From: Amphritea japonica ATCC BAA-1530
Lineage (GTDB): Bacteria; Pseudomonadota; Gammaproteobacteria; Pseudomonadales; Balneatricaceae
DNA: 64,000 bases
Assembly: GCF_016592435.1 (NCBI RefSeq)
Contig: NZ_AP014545.1
Location: 124,001 to 188,000, forward strand
Reading direction: 5' to 3'
The translations under genes were made by a program, and so were the position numbers. Positions 17,346-28,252 of the stretch are shown piece by piece; the stretch's first letter is position 1; each line of letters starts with the position of its first letter. The notes under the pieces are model-generated. The model was not told where the DNA came from. It did no database searches and worked only from the letters and a program-made list of their open reading frames with translations.

Positions 17346-18587
17346 TTAGCTCTCGGCACCTAGTGGAGCAGGGTCCATTGTATAATTTTTCTCAATTCCT
17401 GCTGCAGGAAAATCAGGCCACAGTAATTGGGAATCGTTAATGCCCATGCTACGTGCCCGTCCCTGAATTTTTGCTGTATACATCCGGTGGTCGGCGAGTT
17501 CGACCAGAGTTTTCCAGTCATGGGCGTCGTCCGCCTGAATTTCAGCAATGCCGATGCTGGCGGTGACTTGCTTTCCGTCGGGTCGTAAGCCCAAACCCGC
17601 AGACATTATTCTGGAAATGACGTCGTTAGCTTCGTCGGGGGTTGCGGTGGGGAGAATTACGATGAATTCTTCGCCACCCCAGCGGATGACGCTGTCGCCT
17701 TTACGTACTGTCGCACAAAGCTGCTGCGCAGCAGCTTTTAGTACGACGTCTCCGGCGTCATGGCCGTAGATATCGTTGACGGATTTAAAATGGTCCAGAT
17801 CGAGATAGAGGATTGATAGGTGGGTTTCACTCATGGTTGTCAGGCGATATTGCAGATCAAGCATCTCGATTCCTGCTCTGCGTGTTAGCAGGCCGGTAAG
17901 GACGTCATAGCTGGCGCGATTCACCTGCGAGAGCATATAGCGTAACTGGTTCAGTGAGGCGAACATCGCCACACCGAGAATCAGGGTAAACAACCAGATA
18001 GTCGAGACGGCCTGAGGGATTTCGTTATGGGTTTGCGGTATTGACGACAACACCACGACAGCAAGCATCGGTGCGGCGAATGAGAGAAGCTCCCGCAGCG
18101 TTAGGGGAAAAAGCGTCAGACCTGCAATCATGACAAAGGGGAGTAATGCGTAAAGCTCAGCAACAACCTGTTCCGTACCGGTGAGTTCATAGGCTTGTAG
18201 CCAATGATCGGATATTAAGTAGAAGAGCGGCGTGACGGCGAGCATTCCGGCTAATAAAAGCCGGGCGCGTTTGAGGTCGGGTTCTTTGCGCGCTTGCCAG
18301 GCTAAAAGTGCAAATGCTGTCGCTGAGATTACCCGGATTAAGAGTAACTCGCGCCATAGCTCGCCCGGTAGAAATAAAAGATCAATCAGTGACCAAACCG
18401 GTACTAATACAGCAAAAATTGCACAGAAGAAGAAAATCCGGCTCTGCATAATGGACGCGCGATGGCGCGAGATCGGCATACTGTGCTGTTTGTTGGTCAG
18501 CAGCTCGTATAGCTGATCAAGCGTATAGATACCTAATGATTCACTTAATGAGATATACATAGCGGTTACGTATTTCATCCTTTTCAT
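17346..18587 (-). CDS. Membrane diguanylate cyclase (GGDEF protein)
   Basis: About 413 residues. The N-terminal half has about six hydrophobic helices (for example FFFCAIFAVLVPVWSLIDLL and LSFAAPMLAVVVLSS), and the C-terminal half is a GGDEF domain. The active-site motif reads WGGEEF and the product-inhibition site RKGD lies five residues before it, so it should be an active, feedback-controlled c-di-GMP synthase. The sensor has no recognised ligand domain. The start is uncertain: the longest frame begins with TTG, and ATGs at 18587, 18578 and 18560 are all possible. Confidence 0.85.
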   Translation of the reverse strand: MKRMKYVTAMYISLSESLGIYTLDQLYELLTNKQHSMPISRHRASIMQSRIFFFCAIFAVLVPVWSLIDLLFLPGELWRELLLIRVISATAFALLAWQARKEPDLKRARLLLAGMLAVTPLFYLISDHWLQAYELTGTEQVVAELYALLPFVMIAGLTLFPLTLRELLSFAAPMLAVVVLSSIPQTHNEIPQAVSTIWLFTLILGVAMFASLNQLRYMLSQVNRASYDVLTGLLTRRAGIEMLDLQYRLTTMSETHLSILYLDLDHFKSVNDIYGHDAGDVVLKAAAQQLCATVRKGDSVIRWGGEEFIVILPTATPDEANDVISRIMSAGLGLRPDGKQVTASIGIAEIQADDAHDWKTLVELADHRMYTAKIQGRARSMGINDSQLLWPDFPAAGIEKNYTMDPAPLGAES

Positions 18588-18861
18588 CCGATATTGACCA
18601 CTAATCAGACTGCACAATATAGACCTGTCGCGGCAGTAATCACGCCTTCATTTCAGAAAGAGTCTCTAAATTGATACAGGTCAAGAATTGCCCAAAGGCT
18701 GATCAGAGGAGGTAGCCTGGATTGATGAGTGAGTCGGTAACGCGCAAAATTGGCTTTAATTGAGGCTTGTTAATTCTTTGGCGAACGGAAAGTGCGTAGT
18801 GATTTGATGGTACAGCCTGCATGCCCGCGCCTGACAAGGGGGGAGTTGCTTGTGGAAATAA
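18588..18861. other. Intergenic region between two c-di-GMP genes, no gene seen
   Basis: The region between the start of the diguanylate cyclase gene and the stop of the GGDEF-EAL gene (both on the minus strand) contains no recognisable ORF or RNA. It should hold the promoter of the cyclase gene, but no clear -35/-10 pair stands out. Confidence 0.45.
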
Positions 18862-20619
18862 TCAGAGCCTGTCTTTAGGCAGTTTGAACTGCAGTAGTTG
18901 ATGAGCTTCTCGCTTAGCCTGTTGCTCCAACCGTTCCTGGAGTGCTTCTATACGCAGTGGTTCTGAGTAGAGATAACCCTGGCCAAAGCCACAGCCCAGA
19001 TTGGTTAGCTCCTGCTGCTGGTAGGTTTCTTCGATCCCCTCTGAAACGGTGAGCAGGTTCATTGTTTTGGCCAGAGCCAGAATCGTTTCGATGACCGGTT
19101 TGGAGTTGTCCAGATCGCGAATAAAGCTACGATCAATCTTTACACCGTCTATGGGTAATCTGGCCAGGTAACTAAGGGAAGAGTAGCCGGTACCAAAGTC
19201 ATCCATCCAGATACTGTATCCCGCATCTTTCCATTGGTTTAGCAGTGGCAGTGTATTGTCGATATCTTCCATCAAGCTGGTTTCGGTTATTTCAAGGCAG
19301 ATGCGTTGATTGGGTGCGTCTACCTTTTTCAATGCTTCATCGACCAGTGCGGTTAATTCCGGCTTGTTCAGAATGGCGGACGAAATATTGATTGATAGCT
19401 TTGATGTATCACCCAGATCCGGCAAGGTTTTAAGTTCTGCCGATACGGTTTCAATGATCCAAACAGTTAAGGGGCCTATCTGATCGGATTCTTCAATGAT
19501 GGGGATAAATGTTTCAGGCCCTAAACGGCCTCGTTTGGGGTGGTGCCAGCGTAACAGTGCTTCAGCGCCGATGATCTTTTTATTGTTAAGGTTTACGATC
19601 GGCTGATATTCAATATGTAACTGATTTTCAGCGATAGCGATGCTGATTCCCTGTTGAATCGCAACGCGTTCTTCTACCTGGCGATGCATTGCCGGGAGAA
19701 AATAACTCGCCCGGTTACGTCCGGCGCGCTTAGCTTCATACATGGCGATATCGGCATGCTTGAGCATTCGTTCCGCGCTGTTGGCATCGTCCGGATAAAG
19801 GGTGATGCCGATGCTGCATGACAACGAAAAGTGTTTGTCATCGATGCTGAAAGGTTGTTGTAACGCGTCAATAATTCGCTGGCTCAGTTGCTCTGTTTCT
19901 TCCACGCGCTGGATTTCTGGCAGCATGATGGCAAACTCATCGCCCCCCGGACGGGAGAGCAACAGATCTTCCGGAAAAGGGAGCTCACGGTGACTGATCT
20001 GTTGGTTGACCTGTAGTAACAGGCGCTGAGTTATCTCTTTGAGGATCTGGTCGCCTTGTTCGTGGCCTAATGAATCATTTACCTGCTTGAAATGATCCAG
20101 ATCGATATAGAGCAGGGCTATTCTGCTTTCATGTTTGCGGGCCCAAAGGATTAGCTTTCGCAGCTCTTGATAAAGCCCACTACGATTCGGTAAACCGGTT
20201 AAGGGGTCTCGATAGGCCATCAGTTCCATCTGTTGATGGCTCTCACTGAGGTGTTCCTGCATATCCTGTAATGCTTTACCCAGTTCGCTGAACTCGTCGT
20301 CGGTCTCCAGTTCAAAGCTGACAGGCTTACCTTCCAAACTATAATGCCGCGTTTTGGCCGTTAACTGGTGCAGAGGCTTTAATAGTTGTTGGGTCAGAAA
20401 CCGGGAGAGGAAGAACGTGGGGAGCAACAATAGTATAAAGGCTGCAGTTAAAATGCCGACAGTAGTTGATGTGTCATTAAGCGTTTTATCTGGTGTTGTG
20501 AGTGATAGATTATAAAGGTCGCTGAGTAGATAAAGTGCAATTGCGAGCATGATTGCCGTCACACTGGCGGACAATAGTGTGATGATCAGGCTGATGCGCA
20601 GAGATAGTGAGCCGGCCAT
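18862..20619 (-). CDS. GGDEF-EAL hybrid c-di-GMP enzyme with HAMP linker
   Basis: About 585 residues. Two transmembrane helices (about 6-35 and 50-72) are followed by a HAMP-like linker, a GGDEF domain (motif RPGGDEFAIM) and an EAL domain. The EAL domain keeps EALLRW, the Asn of INISSA, Glu of LEITETS, DDFGTGYSS, Lys of DGVKIDRSF and the late EGIEE, so phosphodiesterase activity is likely. No RxxD inhibitory site precedes the GGDEF motif. The ATG at 20619 has GGGGA about six bases upstream. Located beside another c-di-GMP gene on the same strand. Confidence 0.88.
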   Translation of the reverse strand: MAGSLSLRISLIITLLSASVTAIMLAIALYLLSDLYNLSLTTPDKTLNDTSTTVGILTAAFILLLLPTFFLSRFLTQQLLKPLHQLTAKTRHYSLEGKPVSFELETDDEFSELGKALQDMQEHLSESHQQMELMAYRDPLTGLPNRSGLYQELRKLILWARKHESRIALLYIDLDHFKQVNDSLGHEQGDQILKEITQRLLLQVNQQISHRELPFPEDLLLSRPGGDEFAIMLPEIQRVEETEQLSQRIIDALQQPFSIDDKHFSLSCSIGITLYPDDANSAERMLKHADIAMYEAKRAGRNRASYFLPAMHRQVEERVAIQQGISIAIAENQLHIEYQPIVNLNNKKIIGAEALLRWHHPKRGRLGPETFIPIIEESDQIGPLTVWIIETVSAELKTLPDLGDTSKLSINISSAILNKPELTALVDEALKKVDAPNQRICLEITETSLMEDIDNTLPLLNQWKDAGYSIWMDDFGTGYSSLSYLARLPIDGVKIDRSFIRDLDNSKPVIETILALAKTMNLLTVSEGIEETYQQQELTNLGCGFGQGYLYSEPLRIEALQERLEQQAKREAHQLLQFKLPKDRL

Positions 20620-20731
20620 CAATGTTCCCCGGATGCCGCGGATAGGCAAAGGTAGCAGGTGAATTTCATTGATGGCATAGAACTACTCACTATCATATGG
20701 CATAAATTATCGTGCCTAATAATACCAGCGA

Positions 20732-21388
20732 TCAGGAAAGTTGCAGCACCTTACTGACAAGTTTATTTATTCCGCTGGCCGCTTCACTGATATTGCCTGC
20801 CAACATATAGGCCGGTGTGGTGACTATGCGGCGCTGTTCATCAATGACGATACTGCTACTGTCGCAGTCCTGGTGACGGCCGCCCATCGCTTCAATTGCA
20901 GCCGCTGTGCTGGCATCATCGCCAATAGTGCACAGAGCTCCCTCGCCAAATAGCAAAGGGGTCATTGCCGGAGCGATACAGATCAGGCCGACGGGTTTAC
21001 CAGCTTGATGGATGGCCTGAGCAAAGCGGATAAGGTCGGGATTAACTATGGCTTCGGCTCCTGCTACGGCAAAGTTACTCAGGTTCTTGGCTGCACCAAA
21101 GCCGCCGGGAATAATCAGTGCGTCATATTCTTCCGGATCAGCCTGAGCGAGGTTGATAATATCACCCCGGGCGAGACGCGCAGCCTCTATCAATACATTA
21201 CGCTTTTGAGCAGGCATCTCTTCACCACTGAGATGGTTGATTACATGCATCTGCTCGATGTCAGGTGCCATACATTGATAGGAGGCCCCTTCCTGTTCAA
21301 GCGCTAATAAGGTCAGGACTGACTCATAGATTTCAGCACCATCATAAACCCCACAACCCGATAGAATTACAGCGACTTTTTTCATCAT
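20732..21388 (-). CDS. elbB: ElbB (DJ-1/PfpI-like glyoxalase, isoprenoid-associated)
   Basis: Protein of 218 residues of the glutamine-amidotransferase-like DJ-1 superfamily. The start MKKVAVILSGCGVYDGAEIYESV is highly typical of ElbB, and the nucleophile elbow Cys is in GLICIAPAM (about 137). E. coli ElbB has glyoxalase activity and was linked to isoprenoid production. Two adjacent ATG codons follow AGGAG; the first is used. Divergent from hemB. Confidence 0.92.
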   Translation of the reverse strand: MMKKVAVILSGCGVYDGAEIYESVLTLLALEQEGASYQCMAPDIEQMHVINHLSGEEMPAQKRNVLIEAARLARGDIINLAQADPEEYDALIIPGGFGAAKNLSNFAVAGAEAIVNPDLIRFAQAIHQAGKPVGLICIAPAMTPLLFGEGALCTIGDDASTAAAIEAMGGRHQDCDSSSIVIDEQRRIVTTPAYMLAGNISEAASGINKLVSKVLQLS

Positions 21389-21512
21389 TAATGCTCCTGT
21401 TAGTCTGGCGGTTAATCGCCGTGGGGAGTGCTGATAAGCAGCGGCCGGTGAATCGCTACTGCGGACTCAGGATTTATCCCCCATAATCCCAAGTATAATG
21501 CTTTATTTATAA

Positions 21513-22598
<1,086 letters not shown>

Positions 22599-22652
22599 GC
22601 TTGTGTAGCTCCAGGGAAAGAATAATTAAGTGAGGGTTAAAGGATTGCGGTT

Positions 22653-24878
22653 ATGACTGAGCAGATCAAGGAACAGGCAGTAAAACAGGTTGTTGAGCCG
22701 GTAGTTGAAACGAAGGTTGAGTCAGCGGTTAGCCAAACTGCTGAACCGACGGCTGAGCAAAACGAAGCGTCAATTGCACTGGTGGAAAGTCGGGAAGCGA
22801 TCGCCGTAACCGAGCCGGTACAAGAGTTACCACTCAACCTGAAAGCGCCTGAACTGTATATCAACCGCGAACTGAGCCATCTGCAGTTTAATATTCGGGT
22901 ATTGGAGCAGGCGCTGGATGAAACCCATCCGCTGATGGAACGTTTGATGTTTCTGCTGATCTTTTCCAGCAACCTGGATGAATTCTTCGAAATTCGTGTT
23001 GCGGAATTGATGGGACAGCTGAAGTATAGCCGTGAATCGGTTGGTCCGGATGCTCTCCATCCGCAGGCCGTAATGAATCGGGTAGGTGAAATTTGTAGTG
23101 CGCAGGTCGAGCGGCAGTACAAAATTCTGAACGAGACTATCTTCCCGGAATTGGAAAAAGAGAATATTCATTTTCAGCGTCGCCGGGACTGGACCGATGA
23201 ACAGATAGAGTGGATTCGCATCTTCTTTGAGGAAAAGGTGCAGCCGGTGGTCAGCCCAATCGGACTCGACCCCTCTCACCCTTTCCCCCGTCTGATCAAC
23301 AAGAGCCTGAACTTTATTGTTGAACTGGATGGTAAGGATGCTTTTGGCCGGGAAAGTGGGATGGCCATTATTCCTGCGCCGCGCTCGCTGCCACGGTTGA
23401 TCCGCTTGCCTGATAACCTGTGCGATGGCGGTGATAACCTGATCTTCCTGTCATCTATTATCCATGAGTTTGCCGATGAATTGTTCCCCGGTATGAAAGT
23501 GGAAGGCTGTTATCAGTTCCGTATCACCCGAAATGCCGACCTGACTTTTGATTCTGAAGAGGTGGAAGATCTCGCGCGTACGCTGCGGGGTGAGTTGCAT
23601 TCACGGAAGTATGGTGATGCGGTGCGGCTGGAAATAGATCAGCGCACTCCGGAAGATTTGATTCGCTTCTTGTGGCGTGAGTTCAGTCTTGATGAGGCCC
23701 ATACTTACCGGGTTGATGGGCCGGTTAACCTGACCCGAATGATGGCGCTCCGGGATCTGGTTGACGGTAAAAAACTGTGCTGGAAACCGTTTACACCGGG
23801 GATGTCGGGTAAATATAAGCAGAAGAATATTTTTGATGTGTTGCGTCAGAAAGATCAGCTGCTGCACCATCCTTTTCAGTCCTTTTCTCCGGTCGTCGAT
23901 CTGCTGCGTCAGGCTGCTAAGGACCCTAAAGTACTGGCTATTAAACAGACTCTTTATCGCACTGGGGTGAACTCAGATATCGTTGATGCGCTGGTGGATG
24001 CGGCCCGAAGCGGAAAAGAAGTAACGGTTGTTATTGAACTACGGGCGCGATTCGATGAGGAATCAAACCTGCAATTGGCTGGCCGTTTGCAGGAAGCGGG
24101 AGCGTTGGTTGTTTATGGTGTAGTTGACTTCAAAACCCATGCGAAAATGATGCTGGTTGTACGGCGTGAAGAGGGTAAGCTGGTTCGCTATGCGCACCTG
24201 GGCACTGGCAATTATCACTCCGGTACTGCGCGGCTGTATACCGACTACAGCTATATGACCAGCGATGCCGATGTGGGCGAAGATGTACACAAGATTTTTC
24301 AGCAGCTTACTGGCATGGGTAAGATTCTACGGCTTAAGAAGCTACACAATGCACCGTTTACGCTTCATTCTCGTATGATTGAAATGATCGAACGGGAAGG
24401 CAAACATGGTGAACAGGGTCATATCATTGTCAAAATCAATGGTCTGACCGAGCCCCAATTAATTCGAGCGCTCTATCAGGCTTCCCAAAAAGGGGTGAAG
24501 ATCGAGCTGATCGTGCGGGGAATGTGCCGTTTACGTCCCGGTATTGAGGGTATTTCTGAGAATATTTCAGTACGTTCAATTATTGGTCGTTTTCTGGAGC
24601 ATACCCGGGTTTATTACTTTGGCAATAAAGGTAAGCCGGATGTGTTGTGCGCCAGCGCTGACTGGATGGAACGTAATATGCTTAACCGGGTAGAGACGGG
24701 CTTTCCATTGTCCGGAAAACTGGCAGACCGGGTTAAGCGTGATCTGGATCTTTATCTGGCTGATAACAGTCGAAGCTGGGAACTGCATTCTGATGGCAGT
24801 TACACACTGAATAAGCCGGGCGAAGATGAAGAACTTATCAGTGCTCAGGATACCTTACTAAAAGAGTTTGCCAGCTGA
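22653..24878 (+). CDS. ppk: Polyphosphate kinase 1
   Basis: Makes long-chain polyphosphate reversibly from ATP. 741 residues, longer than the usual ~690 because of an acidic, low-complexity N-terminal tail of about 55 residues rich in Val, Glu and Ala. The four PPK1 domains follow: N-terminal helical (LYINRELSHLQFNIRVLEQ), head, and two PLD-like C-terminal domains. The phospho-His region RYAHLGTGNYHSGTARLYTD holds the catalytic His residues. SD AAAGGA lies before the ATG. A terminator follows at 24910. Confidence 0.96.
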   Translation: MTEQIKEQAVKQVVEPVVETKVESAVSQTAEPTAEQNEASIALVESREAIAVTEPVQELPLNLKAPELYINRELSHLQFNIRVLEQALDETHPLMERLMFLLIFSSNLDEFFEIRVAELMGQLKYSRESVGPDALHPQAVMNRVGEICSAQVERQYKILNETIFPELEKENIHFQRRRDWTDEQIEWIRIFFEEKVQPVVSPIGLDPSHPFPRLINKSLNFIVELDGKDAFGRESGMAIIPAPRSLPRLIRLPDNLCDGGDNLIFLSSIIHEFADELFPGMKVEGCYQFRITRNADLTFDSEEVEDLARTLRGELHSRKYGDAVRLEIDQRTPEDLIRFLWREFSLDEAHTYRVDGPVNLTRMMALRDLVDGKKLCWKPFTPGMSGKYKQKNIFDVLRQKDQLLHHPFQSFSPVVDLLRQAAKDPKVLAIKQTLYRTGVNSDIVDALVDAARSGKEVTVVIELRARFDEESNLQLAGRLQEAGALVVYGVVDFKTHAKMMLVVRREEGKLVRYAHLGTGNYHSGTARLYTDYSYMTSDADVGEDVHKIFQQLTGMGKILRLKKLHNAPFTLHSRMIEMIEREGKHGEQGHIIVKINGLTEPQLIRALYQASQKGVKIELIVRGMCRLRPGIEGISENISVRSIIGRFLEHTRVYYFGNKGKPDVLCASADWMERNMLNRVETGFPLSGKLADRVKRDLDLYLADNSRSWELHSDGSYTLNKPGEDEELISAQDTLLKEFAS

Positions 24879-24909
24879 TAAGCAGGGTAATTCTGGGTAA
24901 TTAAAACAT

Positions 24910-24929
24910 AGCCCTTCGGGGCTTTTTTT
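24910..24929 (+). terminator. Terminator after ppk
   Basis: AGCCC-TTCG-GGGCT stem with a stable TTCG tetraloop, followed by seven T. Located 31 bases after the ppk stop. Confidence 0.9.
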
Positions 24930-25172
24930 GATCAGGGTTCGCTGCCCTGGTCGTTTTCCTTTTGAACATTCGGTCAATTTTAGTTTGCCTCAAACCCCTT
25001 TTTATGGGAAATTGCATTTTTGTACTCTGAGTTTCCGATAGGAAATATAAGTAACAGGGCAGCGGATCCTGCCTGTTTATGTTTGCCTCCTCATTTTTGG
25101 AGGAAAGAGTACTATCCTTCAGTTTGGTCGCTGTTATCCACGGCATAATAAGAACGAGACGGAAGCCTTAAC

Positions 25173-25946
25173 ATGGCGAATGCCAAGACAGCCCTGGTGC
25201 TGAACGATATCTACAAGTCCTACGGCGACCTTGAAGTGCTCAAGGGCGTATCTCTAACCGCTAACGACGGTGATGTTATTTCAATACTGGGCTCCAGTGG
25301 CTCGGGTAAAAGTACGCTTCTGCGTTGTATCAATCTGCTGGAAAACCCAAGCAAAGGTGAAATCATCGTTGGCGATGAGCCGTTGGCGCTAAAGCCTGGT
25401 AAAGATGGCAATCTGATCGCCGCCAATCGTAAGCAACTGGAGCAGATGCGCTCCCGTATTGGTTTTGTGTTTCAAAGCTTCAACCTCTGGCCACATAAGA
25501 CTATTTTAGAGAATATTATTGAGGCGCCTGTTCAGGTGCTCAAACAGCCGAAGGCCGAGGCGATTGCCCGGGCAGAGGAACTGTTGGCAAAGGTTGGCTT
25601 GGCGGATAAGCGTAATGCATACCCGGACAACCTCTCCGGTGGTCAAAAGCAGCGTGTTGCGATAGCCCGGACTCTGGCGATGGATCCGCAGGTATTGTTG
25701 TTTGATGAGCCCACGTCGGCTCTCGATCCAGAATTGGTGAACGAAGTATTGGCGGTGATGAAAGAGTTGGCTGAGGAGGGGCGTACTATGCTGATCGTTA
25801 CCCACGAGATGCGTTTTGCCCGGGATGTTTCCAGTCAGGTCGTTTTTCTTCATGAGGGGCAGGTCGAAGAGATTGGCCCTCCGGAACAAGTGTTTAATAA
25901 CCCGAAATCTACCCGTGTGCAGGAATTTATGGCCAGTCACAGCTAA
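25173..25946 (+). CDS. Amino-acid ABC transporter ATP-binding protein (HisP/AotP type)
   Basis: Cytoplasmic ATPase of 257 residues that powers a polar amino-acid importer. Walker A GSSGSGKST (about 36-44), Q-loop, signature LSGGQKQRVAIA and Walker B VLLFDEPTSALDPE are complete. It resembles the histidine and arginine/ornithine importers. First gene of a four-gene unit ATPase, binding protein and two permeases, all on the plus strand. The 240 bp upstream contain short dyads but no clearly assignable operator. Confidence 0.92.
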   Translation: MANAKTALVLNDIYKSYGDLEVLKGVSLTANDGDVISILGSSGSGKSTLLRCINLLENPSKGEIIVGDEPLALKPGKDGNLIAANRKQLEQMRSRIGFVFQSFNLWPHKTILENIIEAPVQVLKQPKAEAIARAEELLAKVGLADKRNAYPDNLSGGQKQRVAIARTLAMDPQVLLFDEPTSALDPELVNEVLAVMKELAEEGRTMLIVTHEMRFARDVSSQVVFLHEGQVEEIGPPEQVFNNPKSTRVQEFMASHS

Positions 25947-25984
25947 GATTTTATTTATTTGATGAAAAAGCTAAAGGGAAACAG

Positions 25985-26746
25985 ATGATGAAAATTCGTA
26001 AACTCTTTGCCGCTGCCGCACTGATTGCGGGAGGTCTGATGGCCGCTCAGGTAGCGACTGCTGGTGATAAAATTCGCATTGCAACTGAAGGGGCTTATGC
26101 GCCTTTCAATATGGTTGATTCCAGCGGTGAGCTAATCGGTTTTGATGTTGAGATAGCTAAAGCGTTGTGTGCCCAGATGAAGGCTGATTGTGAGATTGTG
26201 GCACAGGACTGGGATGGCATTATTCCGGGGCTTCGTGCGCGTAAATATGACGCGATCGTGGCTTCTATGTCGATTACAGAAGAACGCATGCGTGTTGTGG
26301 ATTTCTCTGAGAAGTATTACTCCAATGTGCTGGCGTTTGTTACTCCCGAAGGTAGCAATGTCACAGTGACCAAAGAGGGCCTGAAGGGTAAAACAGTAGG
26401 GGCCCAGCGTGCCACTATTGCGGGTCAGTATCTGGAAGACAACCTGGGTGATGTGGTTGATGTAAAGCTATATGACACTCAGGATAACGCTTATCTGGAT
26501 CTGGCTACCGGCCGTCTCGATGCACTCCTGTCTGATAAATTCCCTGCCTACGACTGGTTGCGCACTGATGATGGTAAAGGTTTTGCTTTTAATGGTGAAG
26601 ATATCGATATCAACGATGAGATCGGTATTGCTGTTCGTAAAGGTGATGCATTGAAAGATAAGTTTAGTGCTGCGATTAAAGCGATCGTTGCCGATGGAAC
26701 TTACGCGAAGATTAACGAGAAATACTTTCCGTTCTCTATCTATTAA
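25985..26746 (+). CDS. Periplasmic polar amino-acid binding protein (family 3, HisJ/ArgT-like)
   Basis: Solute-binding protein of 253 residues. Signal peptide about 1-26 (ending VATAG). The mature start DKIRIATEGAYAPFNMVDSSGELIGFD is the family 3 signature, followed by DWDGIIPGLRARKYDAIVASMSITEERMRVVDF. This pattern matches lysine/arginine/ornithine/histidine binders best. An arginine-type ligand would suit the arginine-degradation operon later in the window, but specificity is inferred. SD AAGGGA precedes the two ATGs. Confidence 0.9.
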   Translation: MMKIRKLFAAAALIAGGLMAAQVATAGDKIRIATEGAYAPFNMVDSSGELIGFDVEIAKALCAQMKADCEIVAQDWDGIIPGLRARKYDAIVASMSITEERMRVVDFSEKYYSNVLAFVTPEGSNVTVTKEGLKGKTVGAQRATIAGQYLEDNLGDVVDVKLYDTQDNAYLDLATGRLDALLSDKFPAYDWLRTDDGKGFAFNGEDIDINDEIGIAVRKGDALKDKFSAAIKAIVADGTYAKINEKYFPFSIY

Positions 26747-26775
26747 TTAGTTATTTAGTCTCTGTTTAGTAATTG

Positions 26776-26802
26776 GGGCCGGCCTTTGGTCGGCCCGTTT
26801 TT
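26776..26802 (+). terminator. Intra-operon hairpin between binding-protein and permease genes
   Basis: GGGCCG (26776-26781) pairs with CGGCCC (26791-26796) and is followed by GTTTTT. It is terminator-like but lies within the transport unit, so it probably causes partial termination or protects upstream mRNA, giving more binding protein than permease. Confidence 0.75.
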
Positions 26803-26813
26803 AGGCGAATTTC

Positions 26814-27506
26814 ATGGATCTGCAAGGCTTTGGCCATCTCCTGGTCTCTGGTACCTGGATTACCATACAACTGGCATTATCCAGTTTACTGGTAGGGTTA
26901 GTCATTGGCCTGCTGGGGGCATCGGCTAAGCTATCCAAAAATCGTCTGGCTCGTTGGCTGGGGACGGCGTATACCACGCTGGTTCGGGGTTTACCTGAGC
27001 TATTGTTGGTGCTCACTATCTATTTTGGTGGCTCTCAGTTACTGATGTGGATTGCCGGTTTTTTCGGTTATGACGAGTATATTGAGATTGGCCCTTTTGT
27101 GGCGGGCGTAGCGGCTCTGTCAATTGCCTTTGGCGCCTATGCGACTGAGGTTTTTCGCATGGCGATGATGGAGATTCCTAAAGGACAGTGGGAGTCGGGT
27201 CTGGCCTGCGGGATGAGCCCTCTGCGGACTTTCTTTCGGATTATTCTTCCGCAGGTTTGGCGGCTGGCTATACCCGGCCTGGGTAATCTGTTTCAGGTGC
27301 TGCTGAAAGATACCGCACTGGTTTCAGTGGTGGGTCTGAACGATATTATGCGCCAGTCACAGGTTGCGATCAGTGCAACTAAAGAGCCTTTTACCTTCTT
27401 CCTCGTGGCTGCATTGATCTATCTGTTACTGACAGCGGCGACCACCGGTTTTACGATGTTTATGGAACGATTGGCAAACCCCGCTGCACGGGGGCATAAC
27501 TCATGA
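26814..27506 (+). CDS. Amino-acid ABC transporter permease (HisQ type)
   Basis: Inner-membrane subunit of 230 residues with about five transmembrane helices. TTLVRGLPELLLVLTIYFG and the EAA loop EVFRMAMMEIPKGQWESGLACGM (in blocks around residues 105-130) match the HisQ/GlnP family. The final four bases overlap the next permease gene, consistent with a heterodimeric channel. Confidence 0.92.
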   Translation: MDLQGFGHLLVSGTWITIQLALSSLLVGLVIGLLGASAKLSKNRLARWLGTAYTTLVRGLPELLLVLTIYFGGSQLLMWIAGFFGYDEYIEIGPFVAGVAALSIAFGAYATEVFRMAMMEIPKGQWESGLACGMSPLRTFFRIILPQVWRLAIPGLGNLFQVLLKDTALVSVVGLNDIMRQSQVAISATKEPFTFFLVAALIYLLLTAATTGFTMFMERLANPAARGHNS

Positions 27507-28252
27507 GCTGGGAATGGGATGTTATCTGGCAGTACCTTCCTCGTTTGCTTGAGGGGGCCTGGCTGACACTGGAGTTGGTGCTGGTCTCTGGACTGATCGG
27601 TATTGCTTTGGCGGTTCCCCTGGCTCTGATGAGAGCATCGTCTCACTCCTGGGTGAAAGCTTTTCCGTTTATCTATATCTACTTTTTCCGTGGTACACCG
27701 CTGCTGGTGCAGATTTTTTTAGTGTATTACGGTGCTTCTCAGTTCGAAGCAGTAAGGGAATCGATGCTCTGGCCGGTACTGAAACAACCCTACTGGTGTG
27801 CGATTATCGCTTTTAGCCTGAATACGGCAGCTTACAGTGCTGAGCTGTTTCGAAGTGCCATTCAGGCAATTCCCACAGGCGAAATAGAGGCTGCCGAAGC
27901 GATGGGCATGAGTAAGCCGGTACAAATTCGCCGTATTATAATGCCCCGGGCTTTTGGTATTGCACTGCCTGCTTACGGTAATGAAGTGATCCTGATGCTT
28001 AAGGGCAGTGCTTTGGCCAGTACGATTACCTTGTTGGATCTGACGGGTATGGCGCGGACGATTATCGCCCGGACTTATACTCCGTTAGAGATGTTTCTGG
28101 CGGCAGGTATGGTGTACCTGGCGATCAGTGCGCTGGTTATTGCGCTGTTCCGGTTTATGGAATATCGCTTTAACCGTTATCAGTACTATCATCATACGGA
28201 TACTCCAGCGGATCTGGATCCACAGCTTCGAGACCCGCATATTGATAACTGA
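27503..28252 (+). CDS. Amino-acid ABC transporter permease (HisM type)
   Basis: Second permease subunit, 249 residues, with about five transmembrane helices and the YIYFFRGTPLLVQIFLVYYG and AIPTGEIEAAEAMGM blocks of HisM. It starts inside the end of the previous gene (4-bp overlap). The stop abuts the stop of the convergent SDR gene with no space for a terminator between them. Confidence 0.92.
   Translation: MSWEWDVIWQYLPRLLEGAWLTLELVLVSGLIGIALAVPLALMRASSHSWVKAFPFIYIYFFRGTPLLVQIFLVYYGASQFEAVRESMLWPVLKQPYWCAIIAFSLNTAAYSAELFRSAIQAIPTGEIEAAEAMGMSKPVQIRRIIMPRAFGIALPAYGNEVILMLKGSALASTITLLDLTGMARTIIARTYTPLEMFLAAGMVYLAISALVIALFRFMEYRFNRYQYYHHTDTPADLDPQLRDPHIDN

Noticed and set aside
22637-23122. 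Minus-strand frame opposite the start of ppk
   Set aside because: Ser/Thr-rich low-complexity translation that mirrors the low-complexity ppk N-terminus; no start context or homology.
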